Assembly: GCF_001673535.1 (NCBI RefSeq)
Contig: NZ_LZLY01000104.1
Coordinates: 1-64,000, forward strand
Length of the DNA: 64,000 nucleotides
Source of the DNA: Mycobacterium sp. 1081908.1
GTDB lineage: Bacteria > Actinomycetota > Actinomycetes > Mycobacteriales > Mycobacteriaceae
Direction of reading: 5' to 3'
Below the pieces are notes generated by a model that saw nothing but the letters and a program-made list of their open reading frames with translations, made no database searches and was not told the origin of the DNA. Made by a program: the position numbers and the translations under genes. Positions 1-8,964 of the stretch are shown in pieces; within the stretch, counting starts at the first letter, position 1, and every line of letters starts with the position of its first letter.

Positions 1-376
1 GTCGGCCGGTAAACGTCAGGCTGTATGCATTGAACGTGTCGAGCAGGTTGCGCTCCACGGCCTGCAGGCCGGGGAGCTGCAGAAACGCCGCACTGGTGGC
101 CTCGGCGGAGGCGTATGAGCCCGCGCCGCCGCTCAACGCCTGCATGAACTGCTGCTGAAACGCGACCGCCTGGGCGCCCAGCGCCTGATACGTCTGCGCA
201 TAGTTGCCGAACAACCGCGCGATCGCGGCCGACACCTCATCGGCGGCGGCCGGCGCGATCCCCGTGGTCGGCGGCGCCCACGACGCCGTCGCCTCTTTGA
301 TCGCCTCCCCGATTCCGCTCAAATCCGCCGAGGCCGCGGCCAAGGCCTCTGGTGCTGCGATCAGGAAAGCCGACAT
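1..376 (-). CDS. PE-family protein, N-terminal part (cut by window edge)
   Basis: The reading frame starts at an ATG ending at 376 and runs off the left edge, so only about 125 codons are visible. The protein opens MSAFLIAAPEALAAASADL and contains the PE hallmarks: an alanine-rich helical hairpin, the segment AADEVSAAIARLFG, and QAVAFQQQFMQAL. In this family the PE domain of about 100 residues is a secretion module exported by ESX (type VII) systems, usually bound to a PPE partner. No PPE gene is visible beside it. After the PE domain comes the usual linker (near LPGLQAVERNLL). The C-terminal part, which would decide between a plain PE, a PE_PGRS or an enzyme-bearing PE, lies outside the window. 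Confidence 0.9.
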   Translation of the reverse strand, partial: MSAFLIAAPEALAAASADLSGIGEAIKEATASWAPPTTGIAPAAADEVSAAIARLFGNYAQTYQALGAQAVAFQQQFMQALSGGAGSYASAEATSAAFLQLPGLQAVERNLLDTFNAYSLTFTGR

Positions 377-472
377 TTTCGACTCCCATCAAGTTCAACG
401 GGGAGACTCGGACCGCTAACTCTATTTAATGAAACCCAGGAATGTGAAGCCCTTCCTGGCGCGACACCACGA

Positions 473-1339
473 CTATTTCCGCAGGGTGAATTGGTTGAGG
501 TCGGTGTAGCCCTTGCGGAACAGGTTCGCGCAGCCGGTGAGGTACTTCATGTACATCTCGTAGACCTCTTCGGACTGGATTTCGATGGCCTCGGCCTTGT
601 GTGCCTCGAGGCCCGCGGCCCATACGTCCAGGGTCTTGGCGTAATGCCGCTGCAGCGATTGGCGGCGCTTCAGCTTGAAGCCGGCTTTCGCCGAGAACTG
701 CTGCACCATGTCGATGGTCGGCAGGAAGCCGCCGGGAAAGATTTCGGTTTTCATGAAGTCGCTGAATTCGACTATCGCGGGAGTGAGCGGCAAGCCGGAC
801 TCGATGATCTCCTTCTCCGACAGGACCGTGATGGTGTGCAGCAGCATCGTGCCGCCACTCGGCAACAGCTCGTAGGTTCTTTCGAAGAAGGCGTCGTAGC
901 GGTCGTAGCCGACGTGTTCGAACGGGCCGATCGCCAAGATCCGGTCCACCGGCTCGTGAAACCGCTCCCAGCCCTCGAGTAACACCTTCTTGGAACGCGG
1001 GCTATCCGACTCGGCGAACAGCTGCTCGACGTGGGCGACCTGGTTCTTGGACAGCGTGATGCCGATGACGTTGACGTCGTATTTCTCGATGGCTCGCATC
1101 ATGGCCGCGCCCCAGCCGCAGCCGAGGTCGAGCATCGTCATGCCCGGCTGCAGGCCCAGCTTGCTAAGCGAGAGGTCGATTTTGGCGATCTGCGCCTGTT
1201 CCAGGGTCATGTCGTCGCCCCCGAGCCAGTAGGCGCACGTATACATCTGGGTGCGGTCGAGGAACAGGCGGAAGAAGTCGTCGGAGAGGTCGTAGTGCGA
1301 TTGCACGTCCTCGAAATGCGGCGTCAGCTCCTCAGCCAT
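473..1339 (-). CDS. Mycolic acid cyclopropane synthase-family SAM methyltransferase
   Basis: This 288-residue protein has the standard length of the CmaA/MmaA/PcaA/UmaA family, which methylates double bonds of AcpM-bound meromycolate chains with S-adenosylmethionine to make cyclopropanes or methyl/hydroxy branches. Visible signatures are the SAM-binding LDLGCGWG (about residues 71-78), Cys35 in YTCAYW, GPFEHVG, a histidine in LLHTITV and the tyrosine in RHYAKTLDVWA. These match the active-site bicarbonate and substrate positions known in CmaA1. The segment YWLGGDDMTLEQAQ differs from the more usual YFERDDMTL, so it looks like a divergent paralogue, and I cannot assign which mycolate position it modifies. 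The ATG start follows a GGAGG-type ribosome site. It stands alone between a PE gene and a cellulase gene. Confidence 0.93.
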   Translation of the reverse strand: MAEELTPHFEDVQSHYDLSDDFFRLFLDRTQMYTCAYWLGGDDMTLEQAQIAKIDLSLSKLGLQPGMTMLDLGCGWGAAMMRAIEKYDVNVIGITLSKNQVAHVEQLFAESDSPRSKKVLLEGWERFHEPVDRILAIGPFEHVGYDRYDAFFERTYELLPSGGTMLLHTITVLSEKEIIESGLPLTPAIVEFSDFMKTEIFPGGFLPTIDMVQQFSAKAGFKLKRRQSLQRHYAKTLDVWAAGLEAHKAEAIEIQSEEVYEMYMKYLTGCANLFRKGYTDLNQFTLRK

Positions 1340-1438
1340 CGTTACGTTGCCTCCAATCCCTATGCGGCTAGGGGTTTGTGGATCGATCCACCCGAGGTGA
1401 GGTTACGACGACGCCGCTCGTCCTTGCCAGAGATGCGA

Positions 1439-2419
1439 CTAGCCTCCGGCGTGGGCCAGATCGATGGCGTACTGATTCACGAAGGTGCCCGCCGGCGGAT
1501 CGCCCTTGTCGCACGTCCCGTCGGATTCACCGGGACGCTTGATCCAGAGGTAGGCGTCGGCGTGAGCGCCCCCGGTTGCGGTGGTCGGCGGGGTGCCCAG
1601 GCCGCGGCCGCTGGGGTTGCACCAGTTGAGCCCGGAGTCGGGCGCCGGCCCGGCGCCGTTGCGCGACGTGTCGATCACGTAGTGCGAGCCGTTCGTGAGC
1701 CCCGAAATCGCCTCGCCGTAACCGATTTCGTCCCCCGTGCTGTAGAAGTTCGCGGTGTTGAGGCTGAAACCGCGCGCCCGGGCGACGTCGACCTTGTTGA
1801 GCCTGGCGGCCATGTCCTCGGCGCTGTGCCAACGCAGGTGACCGCCGTCGACGTAGACGGCCGTGGCCGGGCTGCGCGTCAGCGTGTCGACGGCGTAGCG
1901 AATCAGGTCGTAGCGTTCCTGGCGCTGGTCGGCCGACAGACAGTCGGCCATCGCGAGGGCGTCGGGTTCGAGGATGATCGCCGTGCGGGTGCCGCCCACC
2001 TGGGATGCGATGCCGTCGATCCAGCCGCGGTAGTCGTCGGCCGACGCCATGCCGCCCGCGGCGAAGCTGCCACAGTCGCGGTGCGGAATCCCGTAGATCG
2101 CCAGCACCGGGATGGCGCCGGCGGCCGCCGCGTCGCCGGTGTACTTCGCGACCGTCGATGCGGAGGAGCCCGGGACGATCCAGTACGCCTGCGGGGTGTT
2201 GGCGATGGCGGTCAACTCCGGACTCGGCGGATCGGCGTGCTGCGCGGCGCGCATCGCCGCCGAATTCGGATTGACGTAGAAGGGCATGCCGGCCAACGGA
2301 TTGGCGTCGTCGGCCAAACGCACCGCCGGGTCGGCGAGACAGCTCGTCCCGACGACGGCCGCAACCGTAAGGAGAGGGGCGACCCACCGCGCGACAGCAC
2401 CAGCAGCTGAGAATGTCAC
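1439..2419 (-). CDS. celA1: Secreted glycoside hydrolase family 6 endoglucanase (CelA1-like)
   Basis: The protein (326 residues, GTG start) is a GH6 cellulase, an inverting beta-1,4-glucanase. It has an N-terminal hydrophobic segment (residues about 8-28, ending near TSCLADP) suggesting export or membrane anchoring. The mature domain starts around NPLAGMPFYVNP. GH6 signatures are clear: AIYGIPHRDCGSFAAGG, the catalytic acid region ILEPDALA, the substrate-cleft NTANFYST, DTSRNGAG, WCNPSGRGLG and the C-terminal YLWIKRPGESDGTC with the base region. Paired cysteines fit the two GH6 disulfides. Tubercle bacilli carry a related enzyme (CelA1, Rv0062), and I use that symbol by similarity remembered, not by search. 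No carbohydrate-binding module is present. Its natural target in a mycobacterium could be cellulose in biofilm matrix or host/plant material. Confidence 0.88.
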   Translation of the reverse strand: MTFSAAGAVARWVAPLLTVAAVVGTSCLADPAVRLADDANPLAGMPFYVNPNSAAMRAAQHADPPSPELTAIANTPQAYWIVPGSSASTVAKYTGDAAAAGAIPVLAIYGIPHRDCGSFAAGGMASADDYRGWIDGIASQVGGTRTAIILEPDALAMADCLSADQRQERYDLIRYAVDTLTRSPATAVYVDGGHLRWHSAEDMAARLNKVDVARARGFSLNTANFYSTGDEIGYGEAISGLTNGSHYVIDTSRNGAGPAPDSGLNWCNPSGRGLGTPPTTATGGAHADAYLWIKRPGESDGTCDKGDPPAGTFVNQYAIDLAHAGG

Positions 2420-2484
2420 CCCAGGAAAATTAGTGCATTGGGTACCAGTCGCCGACAGCAGGTAATGGTGCGCTCTGGCCGGGC

Positions 2485-2490
2485 TAGATT
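2485..2490 (+). promoter_or_regulatory. Leaderless-type -10 element (TAGATT)
   Basis: TAGATT fits the mycobacterial -10 consensus TANNNT and ends six bases before the ATG at 2497. This is the spacing seen when transcription begins at the A of the start codon. No convincing -35 box is seen. Its position supports the ATG at 2497 as the true start of the TPM-domain gene. Confidence 0.5.
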
Positions 2491-2496
2491 ACCCGT

Positions 2497-3399
2497 ATGC
2501 GAGTTCTTCGCCGGTTCGGCGCGGTCCTGGCGATCCTCACGGCGGGACTGCTGTGGGCAACACCCGCCGGCGCGCAACCGCCGTCCAAACTCACCGATCA
2601 CGTCACCGACAACACCGGGGCCCTGAGCGACTCGGGCCGCGCAGCGGTCAGCTCGGCCGTCGACCGGCTCTACCGCGACCGGCACATCCAACTGTGGGTG
2701 GTCTACGTCGAGAACTTCTCCCGGTTCAAGCCCGAGAACTGGGCGAACCAAACCCGCAGCGCCAGCGGCATGGGCGACCACGACGCGCTACTGGCCGTGG
2801 CCACCAACACCAAGCTGTACGTGCTCGACGTGCCGGGCCTCCCGGCGGCCGAGTTAAATGCTTTGCGCAGCAACCAGATTGATCCGGCGATCAACGCCAA
2901 AGAATGGAGCATCGCCGCGGTCGCCGCGGCCGACGGGCTGGACAAATCGGCGAGCCCGGCGACCCCGTCGAAGCGCAATTGGGTGCCGATCGCGATCGCC
3001 GTCATCGTCGTTGTGCTCGTCGTCGTGCTGGTGGTTCTCGTGTTTTATCGCCGGCGCCGGCGCCGGCGCCGGCGCGCGGCGCGTGGCGACGGGCAGGTGA
3101 GCATCGAGGGGCGCTCGTTGGTGCAAGCATTGTCCACCGCGGACGACCGAGTGCGCCAAATCTCCGATTATGTGGCCCGGCATCGTCAGAGCATCGGTAG
3201 TGAGGCCCAGCGCCGGTTCGAAGAGGCGAGACAGCACTTGGACGCGGCGCACGGCAAGGAAACAACGAACGAACCCGAAGCGATTGCCTATGCCAACAGG
3301 GCGTCGACGCTGGCCGCTCAGGCGCAAACCCTGGCCAACGCCGACGTGCAGGCGGCGCACCGCGCGCCACGACGTCGAGGCACCGCCTCCACGCGATAA
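2497..3399 (+). CDS. TPM-domain membrane protein
   Basis: This 300-residue protein has a signal peptide (MRVLRRFGAVLAILTAG, cleavage near PAGAQ), an extracytoplasmic TPM domain (about 30-150, with LTDHVTDNTGALS, HIQLWVVYVENFS and LLAVATNTKLYVL), and one transmembrane helix (about 163-185). A run of nine arginines follows, then a helical, Gln/Ala-rich cytoplasmic tail. TPM domains occur in photosystem repair phosphatases and in bacterial membrane proteins of mostly unknown role; a mycobacterial counterpart is Rv2345. The arginine run marks the cytoplasmic side, so the TPM domain faces out. The gene is monocistronic, divergent from the cellulase gene and followed by about 285 bases before narG. 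No enzymatic activity can be claimed from the sequence. Confidence 0.85.
   Translation: MRVLRRFGAVLAILTAGLLWATPAGAQPPSKLTDHVTDNTGALSDSGRAAVSSAVDRLYRDRHIQLWVVYVENFSRFKPENWANQTRSASGMGDHDALLAVATNTKLYVLDVPGLPAAELNALRSNQIDPAINAKEWSIAAVAAADGLDKSASPATPSKRNWVPIAIAVIVVVLVVVLVVLVFYRRRRRRRRRAARGDGQVSIEGRSLVQALSTADDRVRQISDYVARHRQSIGSEAQRRFEEARQHLDAAHGKETTNEPEAIAYANRASTLAAQAQTLANADVQAAHRAPRRRGTASTR
3049..3072 (+). repeat. Hexanucleotide tandem repeat (CGCCGG)4 inside the TPM gene
   Basis: Four head-to-tail CGCCGG units encode consecutive Arg-Arg pairs immediately after the transmembrane helix. Each unit gained or lost would change the arginine run by two without a frameshift, so replication slippage would be tolerated here. 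Confidence 0.7.
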
Positions 3400-3614
3400 A
3401 CCGGACGCGCGATCCGCGTGTTAACGGCACGAAAATTGTGAGCCCGGCGCCGACGCGCCGCGACGGGTGGCTGTCGGCGTGGTTTCCACCGATCGGGTCG
3501 CCCAGCAGCGTCTTTTCCCCGCTATCGGCAACACCTCACCATGCCTCGCGGCTCTCAATATGACCGCGGTGTTAACCGAAGCGCACAACCGGCCTAGGGC
3601 GCAGGTGCGAACTT

Positions 3615-3642
3615 TTGAGCGGCCAAAAACCTCCCTTACCCT
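3615..3642 (+). promoter_or_regulatory. Candidate narG promoter
   Basis: TTGAGC (3615-3620) and TACCCT (3637-3642) are separated by 16 bases. They lie about 45-70 bases before the narG ATG, which itself has a strong GAGGAGG ribosome site at about 3676-3682. The rest of the 286-base gap (3400-3685) shows no gene and no clear DosR-type or other known operator. Confidence 0.4.
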
Positions 3643-3685
3643 CGGTAAATGACCGCGCGATAGGCGCTGTTCGAGAGGAGGCGCC

Positions 3686-6600
3686 ATGGTCGATCTCAAC
3701 GCGAATCGCCAGACCGCCGCCGACGCTTTGCTCGGATTCAGCAAATACTTTCATCGCGGCGAGGTTTCGGCGGATCACCGTGCGCTGCACAAGGTCGGTG
3801 GCCGATCGGCGGACGACTTCTACCGGGACCGCTGGGCGCACGACAAGGTGGTGCGCTCGACACACGGCGTGAATTGCACCGGCTCGTGCTCGTGGAAGAT
3901 CTACGTCAAGGACGGCGTCATCACCTGGGAGTCCCAGCAGACCGACTACCCGTCGGTCGGCGCCGACAAGCCCGAATACGAGCCACGGGGATGCCCCCGC
4001 GGCGCCTCGTTCTCGTGGTACACGTATTCGCCTGCCCGCGTGCGCTATCCGTACGTGCGTGGTGTGCTGCTGGAGTACTACCGCGAAGCCAAGGCCCGCC
4101 TGAACGACCCCGTGCTGGCGTGGGCCGACATCGTGGACGATCCCGCGAAGGCCGCCCGCTACAAGGCGGCCCGCGGCAAGGGTGGGTTTGTTCGGGCCGA
4201 GTGGTGGGAGGCCGCGGAGATCGCGGCCGCGGCGCACGTGCACACGATCAAGAAGTACGGCCCCGACCGGGTGGCCGGCTTCTCGCCGATACCGGCGATG
4301 TCGATGGTCAGCCACGCCGTCGGGGCGCGGTTCATTTCGCTGATCGGCGGGTCGATGCTGTCGTTTTACGACTGGTACGCCGACCTTCCGGTGGCCTCGC
4401 CGCAGGTGTTCGGCGACCAGACCGACGTGCCCGAATCGGCCGACTGGTTCGACGCCGGCTACCTGATCATGTGGGGCTCCAACGTCCCGGTCACCCGGAC
4501 GCCCGATGCGCACTACATGACCGAGGCGCGCTACCGCGGCCAGAAAGTGATCGTGGTCTCGCCCGACTACGCGGACAACACCAAGTTCGCCGACGAATGG
4601 CTGCCGGCGCGGCCGGGAACCGACGCCGCGCTGGCCATGTCGATGGGCCACGTGATCCTCAAGGAATTCTTCGTCGACCGCACCACCCCCTACTTCTCCG
4701 ACTACGTGAAGAAGTACACCGATCTGCCGTTCCTGGTGACGCTGACCGAGCGCGACGGCGCCTGGCTGCCCGGAAAGTTCCTCACCGCCGCCGATCTCGG
4801 CGACACGAGCGAGGGCGCCTCGTCCAAGACCGTGCTGCTCGACGAGCACGCGGACCCGGTGGTGCCGAACGGCTCGCTGGGGCACCGTTTCACCGCATCC
4901 GGTGAGGGCCACTGGAACCTCGACCTGCAGGGCACCGACCCGCTGCTGACGCTGTACGACGCCGGCGGCGACGGGGTCGCCGTGAAGCTGCCCCGGTTCG
5001 ACGGCACCCGCCCGGACGTGCTGAGCCGCGGTGTGCCGACGAAAATCATTGCCGGGCAGCGGGTTACGACGGTGTTCGACCTGTTGCTCGCGCAGTACGG
5101 TGTGCACCGCGACGGCCTGCCCGGCGATTGGCCGATGCACTACGGCGACGCGAGCCAGCCGTACACCCCGGCCTGGCAGGAGCCGATCACCGGGGTGTCG
5201 GCCAAGGCGGCCGAACGGATCGCGCGCGAATTCGCGGATAACGCGGAACGTTCGGGTGGCCGGTCGATGATCTTGATGGGAGCGGGGACCAATCACTGGT
5301 TTCACTCCGACCAGATCTATCGCTCGTTCCTCACGCTGGTGATGCTGACCGGGTGCCAGGGCGTCAACGGCGGTGGGTGGGCGCACTACGTCGGGCAGGA
5401 GAAGTGCCGACCGGTGACGGGTTGGTCGACGCTGGCTTTCGGGCTGGATTGGCAGCGGCCGGCCCGGCAGATGCAGGGCACGGTGTTCTGGTACCTGGCG
5501 ACTGACCAGTGGCGCTACGACCGGTTCACCTCCGAGGTGATGGCGTCTCCGACGGCCGAGGGCCGGTTTGCGGGCCGGACAGCGGCCGACAACATCGCGC
5601 TGGCAAGCCGGCTGGGCTGGATGCCGAGCTATCCGACGTTCAACCGCAACCCGCTGGATTTGGCGGACGAGGCGGAGCGTCTGGGCAAGGACGCCGCGGC
5701 GCATGTGGTGGACGGACTGAGGTCCGGCCACCTCCAGTTCGCGTGCGAGGACCCGGACGCGCCGGAGAACTTTCCGCGCTGCCTGACGGTGTGGCGGTCG
5801 AACCTGCTCGGCTCGTCGGCGAAGGGCAACGAGTACTTCCTCAAGCATCTGCTCGGCACCGACTCCAGCGTCGCCGCGCGTGACGAGGATGCCGTGCGCC
5901 CGCAGGAGGTGCGCTGGCGCGACGAGGCACCGATCGGCAAGCTGGACCTGTTGCTGTCGCTGGACTTTCGCAACACCAGCACCACGCTGTTCTCCGACAT
6001 CGTGCTGCCCGCGGCGACCTGGTATGAGAAGCACGACCTGTCCAGCACTGACATGCACCCGTTCGTGCACGCGTTCTCGCCCGCGATCTCACCGCCGTGG
6101 GAGACCAAGACGGACTTCGAGGCGTTTCACCGGATCGCGCGCGGGTTCTCCTGGCTGGCCGACAAGCACCTCGGTAAGCGCAAAGACATCGTGGCGATGC
6201 CGCTGCAGCACGACAGCGCCGACGCCACCGCCCAGCCGGGTGGGCGAGTGCTGGACTGGAAAGCCGGCCAATGCGAACCCATTCCGGGCAAGACGATGCC
6301 ACGCCTGGTCATGGTCGAACGCGACTATCCGGCGGTGGCCGAGAAAATGGCGGCGCTGGGGCCCATGGTGGAAACCGTCGGCCTCACCACCAAGGGCGTG
6401 ACCACGCATCCCGACGCGGAGGTCGAATACCTGCGCGGCGTCAACGGCGCGGTGGTCAGCGGCATGGCCGTCGGCCGGCCGTCGCTGGCCAAGGACATTC
6501 ACGCGGCGGAGGCCATCCTGGCGCTGTCCGGCACGACGAACGGGCGGCTGGCCGTGGAGGGCTTCGAGGCGCTGCAGCGCCGCACCGGCATCGAGCTCGC

Positions 6601-7351
6601 CGACCTCGCGAAGGAGAACGAGGGCCGGCGAATCACCTTCGCCGACACGCAGTCTCGGCCGGTGCCGGTGAACACCTCGCCGGAGTGGTCCGGTTCGGAG
6701 ACCGGCGGTCGCCGGTACTCGCCGTTCACCATCAACACCGAGCGGCTGAAGCCGTGGCACACCCTGACGGGTCGCCAGCACTTCTACCTCGATCACGACT
6801 GGATGGGTGAGCTGGGGGAGCAGCTGCCGATCTTCCGTCCGCCACTGGACATGACGGCGCTGTTCGACGAGCCGGCGGTCGGCGACACCAGCGGCGGGAT
6901 CACCGTGCGGTACTTGACGCCGCACTCCAAGTGGTCCATCCATTCGGCCTACCAGGACAACCTGCACATGCTCACCCTTTCCCGTGGCGGGCAGGCGATT
7001 TGGATATCCGACGTGGACGCGGCGAAGATCGGCGTCAAGGACAACGACTGGATCGAGTGCACCAACCGCAACGGTGTGGTGAATGCGCGCGCCATCGTCA
7101 GCCACCGGATGCCCGAGGGCCTGGTGTTCATGTACCACGCGCAGGACAAGGCGGTCGACGTGCCGCGCACCGAGAAGACCGGGAAGCGCGGCGGCATCCA
7201 CAATGCCCTCACCCGGATCATGATCAAGCCGTCACACCTGATCGGCGGGTATGCCCAACAGTCCTTCGCGCTGAACTACCACGGCCCCACCGGAAATCAG
7301 CGCGACGAGGTCACCACGATCAGGCGGCGCTCGCAGGAAGTGGAGTACTGA
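3686..7351 (+). CDS. narG: Respiratory nitrate reductase alpha subunit
   Basis: This is the 1221-residue catalytic subunit of the quinol-nitrate reductase NarGHI, which reduces nitrate to nitrite at a molybdenum bis-MGD centre on the cytoplasmic face of the membrane. The N-terminal FS0 [4Fe-4S] ligands are visible as His60, Cys64, Cys68 (HGVNCTGSC) and Cys103 (PRGCPRG). The Mo-ligating aspartate is Asp229 in FYDWYADLP. Other conserved blocks are QTDVPESADW, WGSNVPVTRTPDAH, the MPT-binding TDVFSDIVLPAATWYEKHDL-like stretch near residue 770, and HSKWSIHS near the C terminus. The ATG at 3686 gives the family-typical start and sits after an AGGAGG site. narH begins three bases downstream, so the genes are an operon. 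Confidence 0.98.
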   Translation: MVDLNANRQTAADALLGFSKYFHRGEVSADHRALHKVGGRSADDFYRDRWAHDKVVRSTHGVNCTGSCSWKIYVKDGVITWESQQTDYPSVGADKPEYEPRGCPRGASFSWYTYSPARVRYPYVRGVLLEYYREAKARLNDPVLAWADIVDDPAKAARYKAARGKGGFVRAEWWEAAEIAAAAHVHTIKKYGPDRVAGFSPIPAMSMVSHAVGARFISLIGGSMLSFYDWYADLPVASPQVFGDQTDVPESADWFDAGYLIMWGSNVPVTRTPDAHYMTEARYRGQKVIVVSPDYADNTKFADEWLPARPGTDAALAMSMGHVILKEFFVDRTTPYFSDYVKKYTDLPFLVTLTERDGAWLPGKFLTAADLGDTSEGASSKTVLLDEHADPVVPNGSLGHRFTASGEGHWNLDLQGTDPLLTLYDAGGDGVAVKLPRFDGTRPDVLSRGVPTKIIAGQRVTTVFDLLLAQYGVHRDGLPGDWPMHYGDASQPYTPAWQEPITGVSAKAAERIAREFADNAERSGGRSMILMGAGTNHWFHSDQIYRSFLTLVMLTGCQGVNGGGWAHYVGQEKCRPVTGWSTLAFGLDWQRPARQMQGTVFWYLATDQWRYDRFTSEVMASPTAEGRFAGRTAADNIALASRLGWMPSYPTFNRNPLDLADEAERLGKDAAAHVVDGLRSGHLQFACEDPDAPENFPRCLTVWRSNLLGSSAKGNEYFLKHLLGTDSSVAARDEDAVRPQEVRWRDEAPIGKLDLLLSLDFRNTSTTLFSDIVLPAATWYEKHDLSSTDMHPFVHAFSPAISPPWETKTDFEAFHRIARGFSWLADKHLGKRKDIVAMPLQHDSADATAQPGGRVLDWKAGQCEPIPGKTMPRLVMVERDYPAVAEKMAALGPMVETVGLTTKGVTTHPDAEVEYLRGVNGAVVSGMAVGRPSLAKDIHAAEAILALSGTTNGRLAVEGFEALQRRTGIELADLAKENEGRRITFADTQSRPVPVNTSPEWSGSETGGRRYSPFTINTERLKPWHTLTGRQHFYLDHDWMGELGEQLPIFRPPLDMTALFDEPAVGDTSGGITVRYLTPHSKWSIHSAYQDNLHMLTLSRGGQAIWISDVDAAKIGVKDNDWIECTNRNGVVNARAIVSHRMPEGLVFMYHAQDKAVDVPRTEKTGKRGGIHNALTRIMIKPSHLIGGYAQQSFALNYHGPTGNQRDEVTTIRRRSQEVEY

Positions 7352-7354
7352 CGA

Positions 7355-8962
7355 ATGAGAGTCATGGCTCAGCTCGCGATGGTGATGAACCTCGACAAGT
7401 GCATCGGGTGTCACACCTGCAGCGTCACCTGCAAGCAGGCCTGGACCAACCGTGGCGGTGTCGAGTACGTCTGGTTCAACAACGTCGAAACCCGTCCGGG
7501 ACAGGGGTATCCGCGCCAGTACCAGGACCAGGAGAAGTGGAAGGGCGGCTGGACGCTGAACAAGCGCGGCAAGCTGACCCTGAAGTCGGGCTCCCGGTTG
7601 AAGCGGCTGCTGAACATCTTCGCCAACCCGGACCTGCCAACCGTGTCGGACTACTACGACCCGTGGACCTACGACTACGAGAACCTGCTGTCCGCGCCGG
7701 CGATGGACACCACGCCGGTGGCCCGTCCCAAGTCGCTGATCACCGGCCAGGACACCAAGGTGACCTGGGGTGCGAACTGGGATGACGACCTGGGCGGGGG
7801 ACCGGACCAGATTGGCCGGGATCCACTGCTGGCCAAGGTGTCCGACAAGGTGAAGCTCGAGTTCGAGCAGACCTTCATGTTCTATCTGCCGCGCATCTGC
7901 GAGCACTGCCTGAATCCGTCGTGCGCGGCGTCGTGCCCGTCGGGCGCGATCTACAAGCGCAGCGAGGACGGCATCGTGCTGGTCGATCAGGACCGCTGCC
8001 GCGGATGGCGACAATGCGTCACGGGCTGTCCCTACAAGAAGATCTACTTCAACCACAAGACCGGCAAGGCCGAGAAGTGCACGTTCTGCTACCCGCGGGT
8101 CGAGGTGGGCATCCCCACCGTGTGCTCGGAGACCTGCGTCGGCCGGTTGCGCTACATCGGGGTGCTGCTGTACGACGCCGACGCGGTGGCGGCCGCGGCG
8201 TCGGTGCGGGACGAAAAGGACCTCTATCCAGCGCAACTCGGCGTGTTCCTCAACCCGCACGATCCCCGGGTCGTCGCCGAGGCGGAGCGCGCCGGCATCT
8301 CCGGGGAATGGATCCAGGCCGCCCAGAATTCACCGGTCTACCGGCTGATCGTCGACTATCAGGTGGCGCTGCCGCTGCATCCGGAGTACCGGACCATGCC
8401 GATGGTCTGGTACGTCCCGCCGCTGTCCCCGGTGGTCGACGTGCTCGCCGAGACCGGCCATGACGGCGAGAACCGCAACAACCTGTTCGGTGCCATCGAC
8501 GCGCTGCGCATCCCGATCGAGTACCTGGCCGAGCTGTTCACCGCGGGCGACGTCGGGCCGGTCCGCGCTGCGCTGCAACGGCTTGCGGCGATGCGCTCGT
8601 ACATGCGGGCGGCGAACCTGGGTGAGGAATTCGACGAGACGATCCCGGAGTCGGTGCGGCTGAAAGGCGAAGAGATCGAGGCGATGTACCGGCTGCTGGC
8701 CATCGCCAAATACGCCGACCGCTACGTGATTCCCAACGGCGCGGCATCGGACGCGCACCGCCTCGACGCGCTCGCGACCGGGTGCAGCCTGGACGGCGAC
8801 GGTGGGCCGGGGATGACGGCGTTCGACGCGATGGCCGAGAAGTTCCATCTCACCAACGGCAACGGAAGCAACGGCAACGGCGGCAACGGCAATGGCGGCA
8901 AGCCGGTCAACCTGCTCAACTGGGACGGCCGCAGCACCGACGGATTGCTGCCGACCAAGTGA
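7355..8962 (+). CDS. narH: Respiratory nitrate reductase beta subunit (iron-sulfur)
   Basis: This 535-residue subunit carries electrons between NarI and NarG through three [4Fe-4S] clusters and one [3Fe-4S] cluster. Four cysteine groups are visible: CIGCHTCSVTCKQAW near the N terminus, CEHCLNPSCAASCPSG, CRGWRQCVTGCPYKK, and CTFCYPRVEVGIPTVC with SETCVGR. The third group has the tryptophan in place of one cysteine that marks the [3Fe-4S] cluster of nitrate reductases. Residues from about 505 form a Gly/Asn-rich low-complexity tail (NGNGSNGNGGNGNGG) before the conserved-looking end. The second Met (residue 4) is an alternative start, but the first gives tighter spacing to narG. Confidence 0.98.
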   Translation: MRVMAQLAMVMNLDKCIGCHTCSVTCKQAWTNRGGVEYVWFNNVETRPGQGYPRQYQDQEKWKGGWTLNKRGKLTLKSGSRLKRLLNIFANPDLPTVSDYYDPWTYDYENLLSAPAMDTTPVARPKSLITGQDTKVTWGANWDDDLGGGPDQIGRDPLLAKVSDKVKLEFEQTFMFYLPRICEHCLNPSCAASCPSGAIYKRSEDGIVLVDQDRCRGWRQCVTGCPYKKIYFNHKTGKAEKCTFCYPRVEVGIPTVCSETCVGRLRYIGVLLYDADAVAAAASVRDEKDLYPAQLGVFLNPHDPRVVAEAERAGISGEWIQAAQNSPVYRLIVDYQVALPLHPEYRTMPMVWYVPPLSPVVDVLAETGHDGENRNNLFGAIDALRIPIEYLAELFTAGDVGPVRAALQRLAAMRSYMRAANLGEEFDETIPESVRLKGEEIEAMYRLLAIAKYADRYVIPNGAASDAHRLDALATGCSLDGDGGPGMTAFDAMAEKFHLTNGNGSNGNGGNGNGGKPVNLLNWDGRSTDGLLPTK

Positions 8963-8964
8963 AG

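Noticed and set aside
3400-3685. DosR box or NarL-type operator before narG
   Set aside because: No match to the known DosR palindrome or a convincing NarL heptamer pair could be found by eye.
3572-6070. 832-codon minus-strand open frame opposite narG
   Set aside because: It lies antisense to a clearly functional NarG frame, has Arg/His/Val-rich shadow composition typical of high-GC codons read backwards, and shows no domain.
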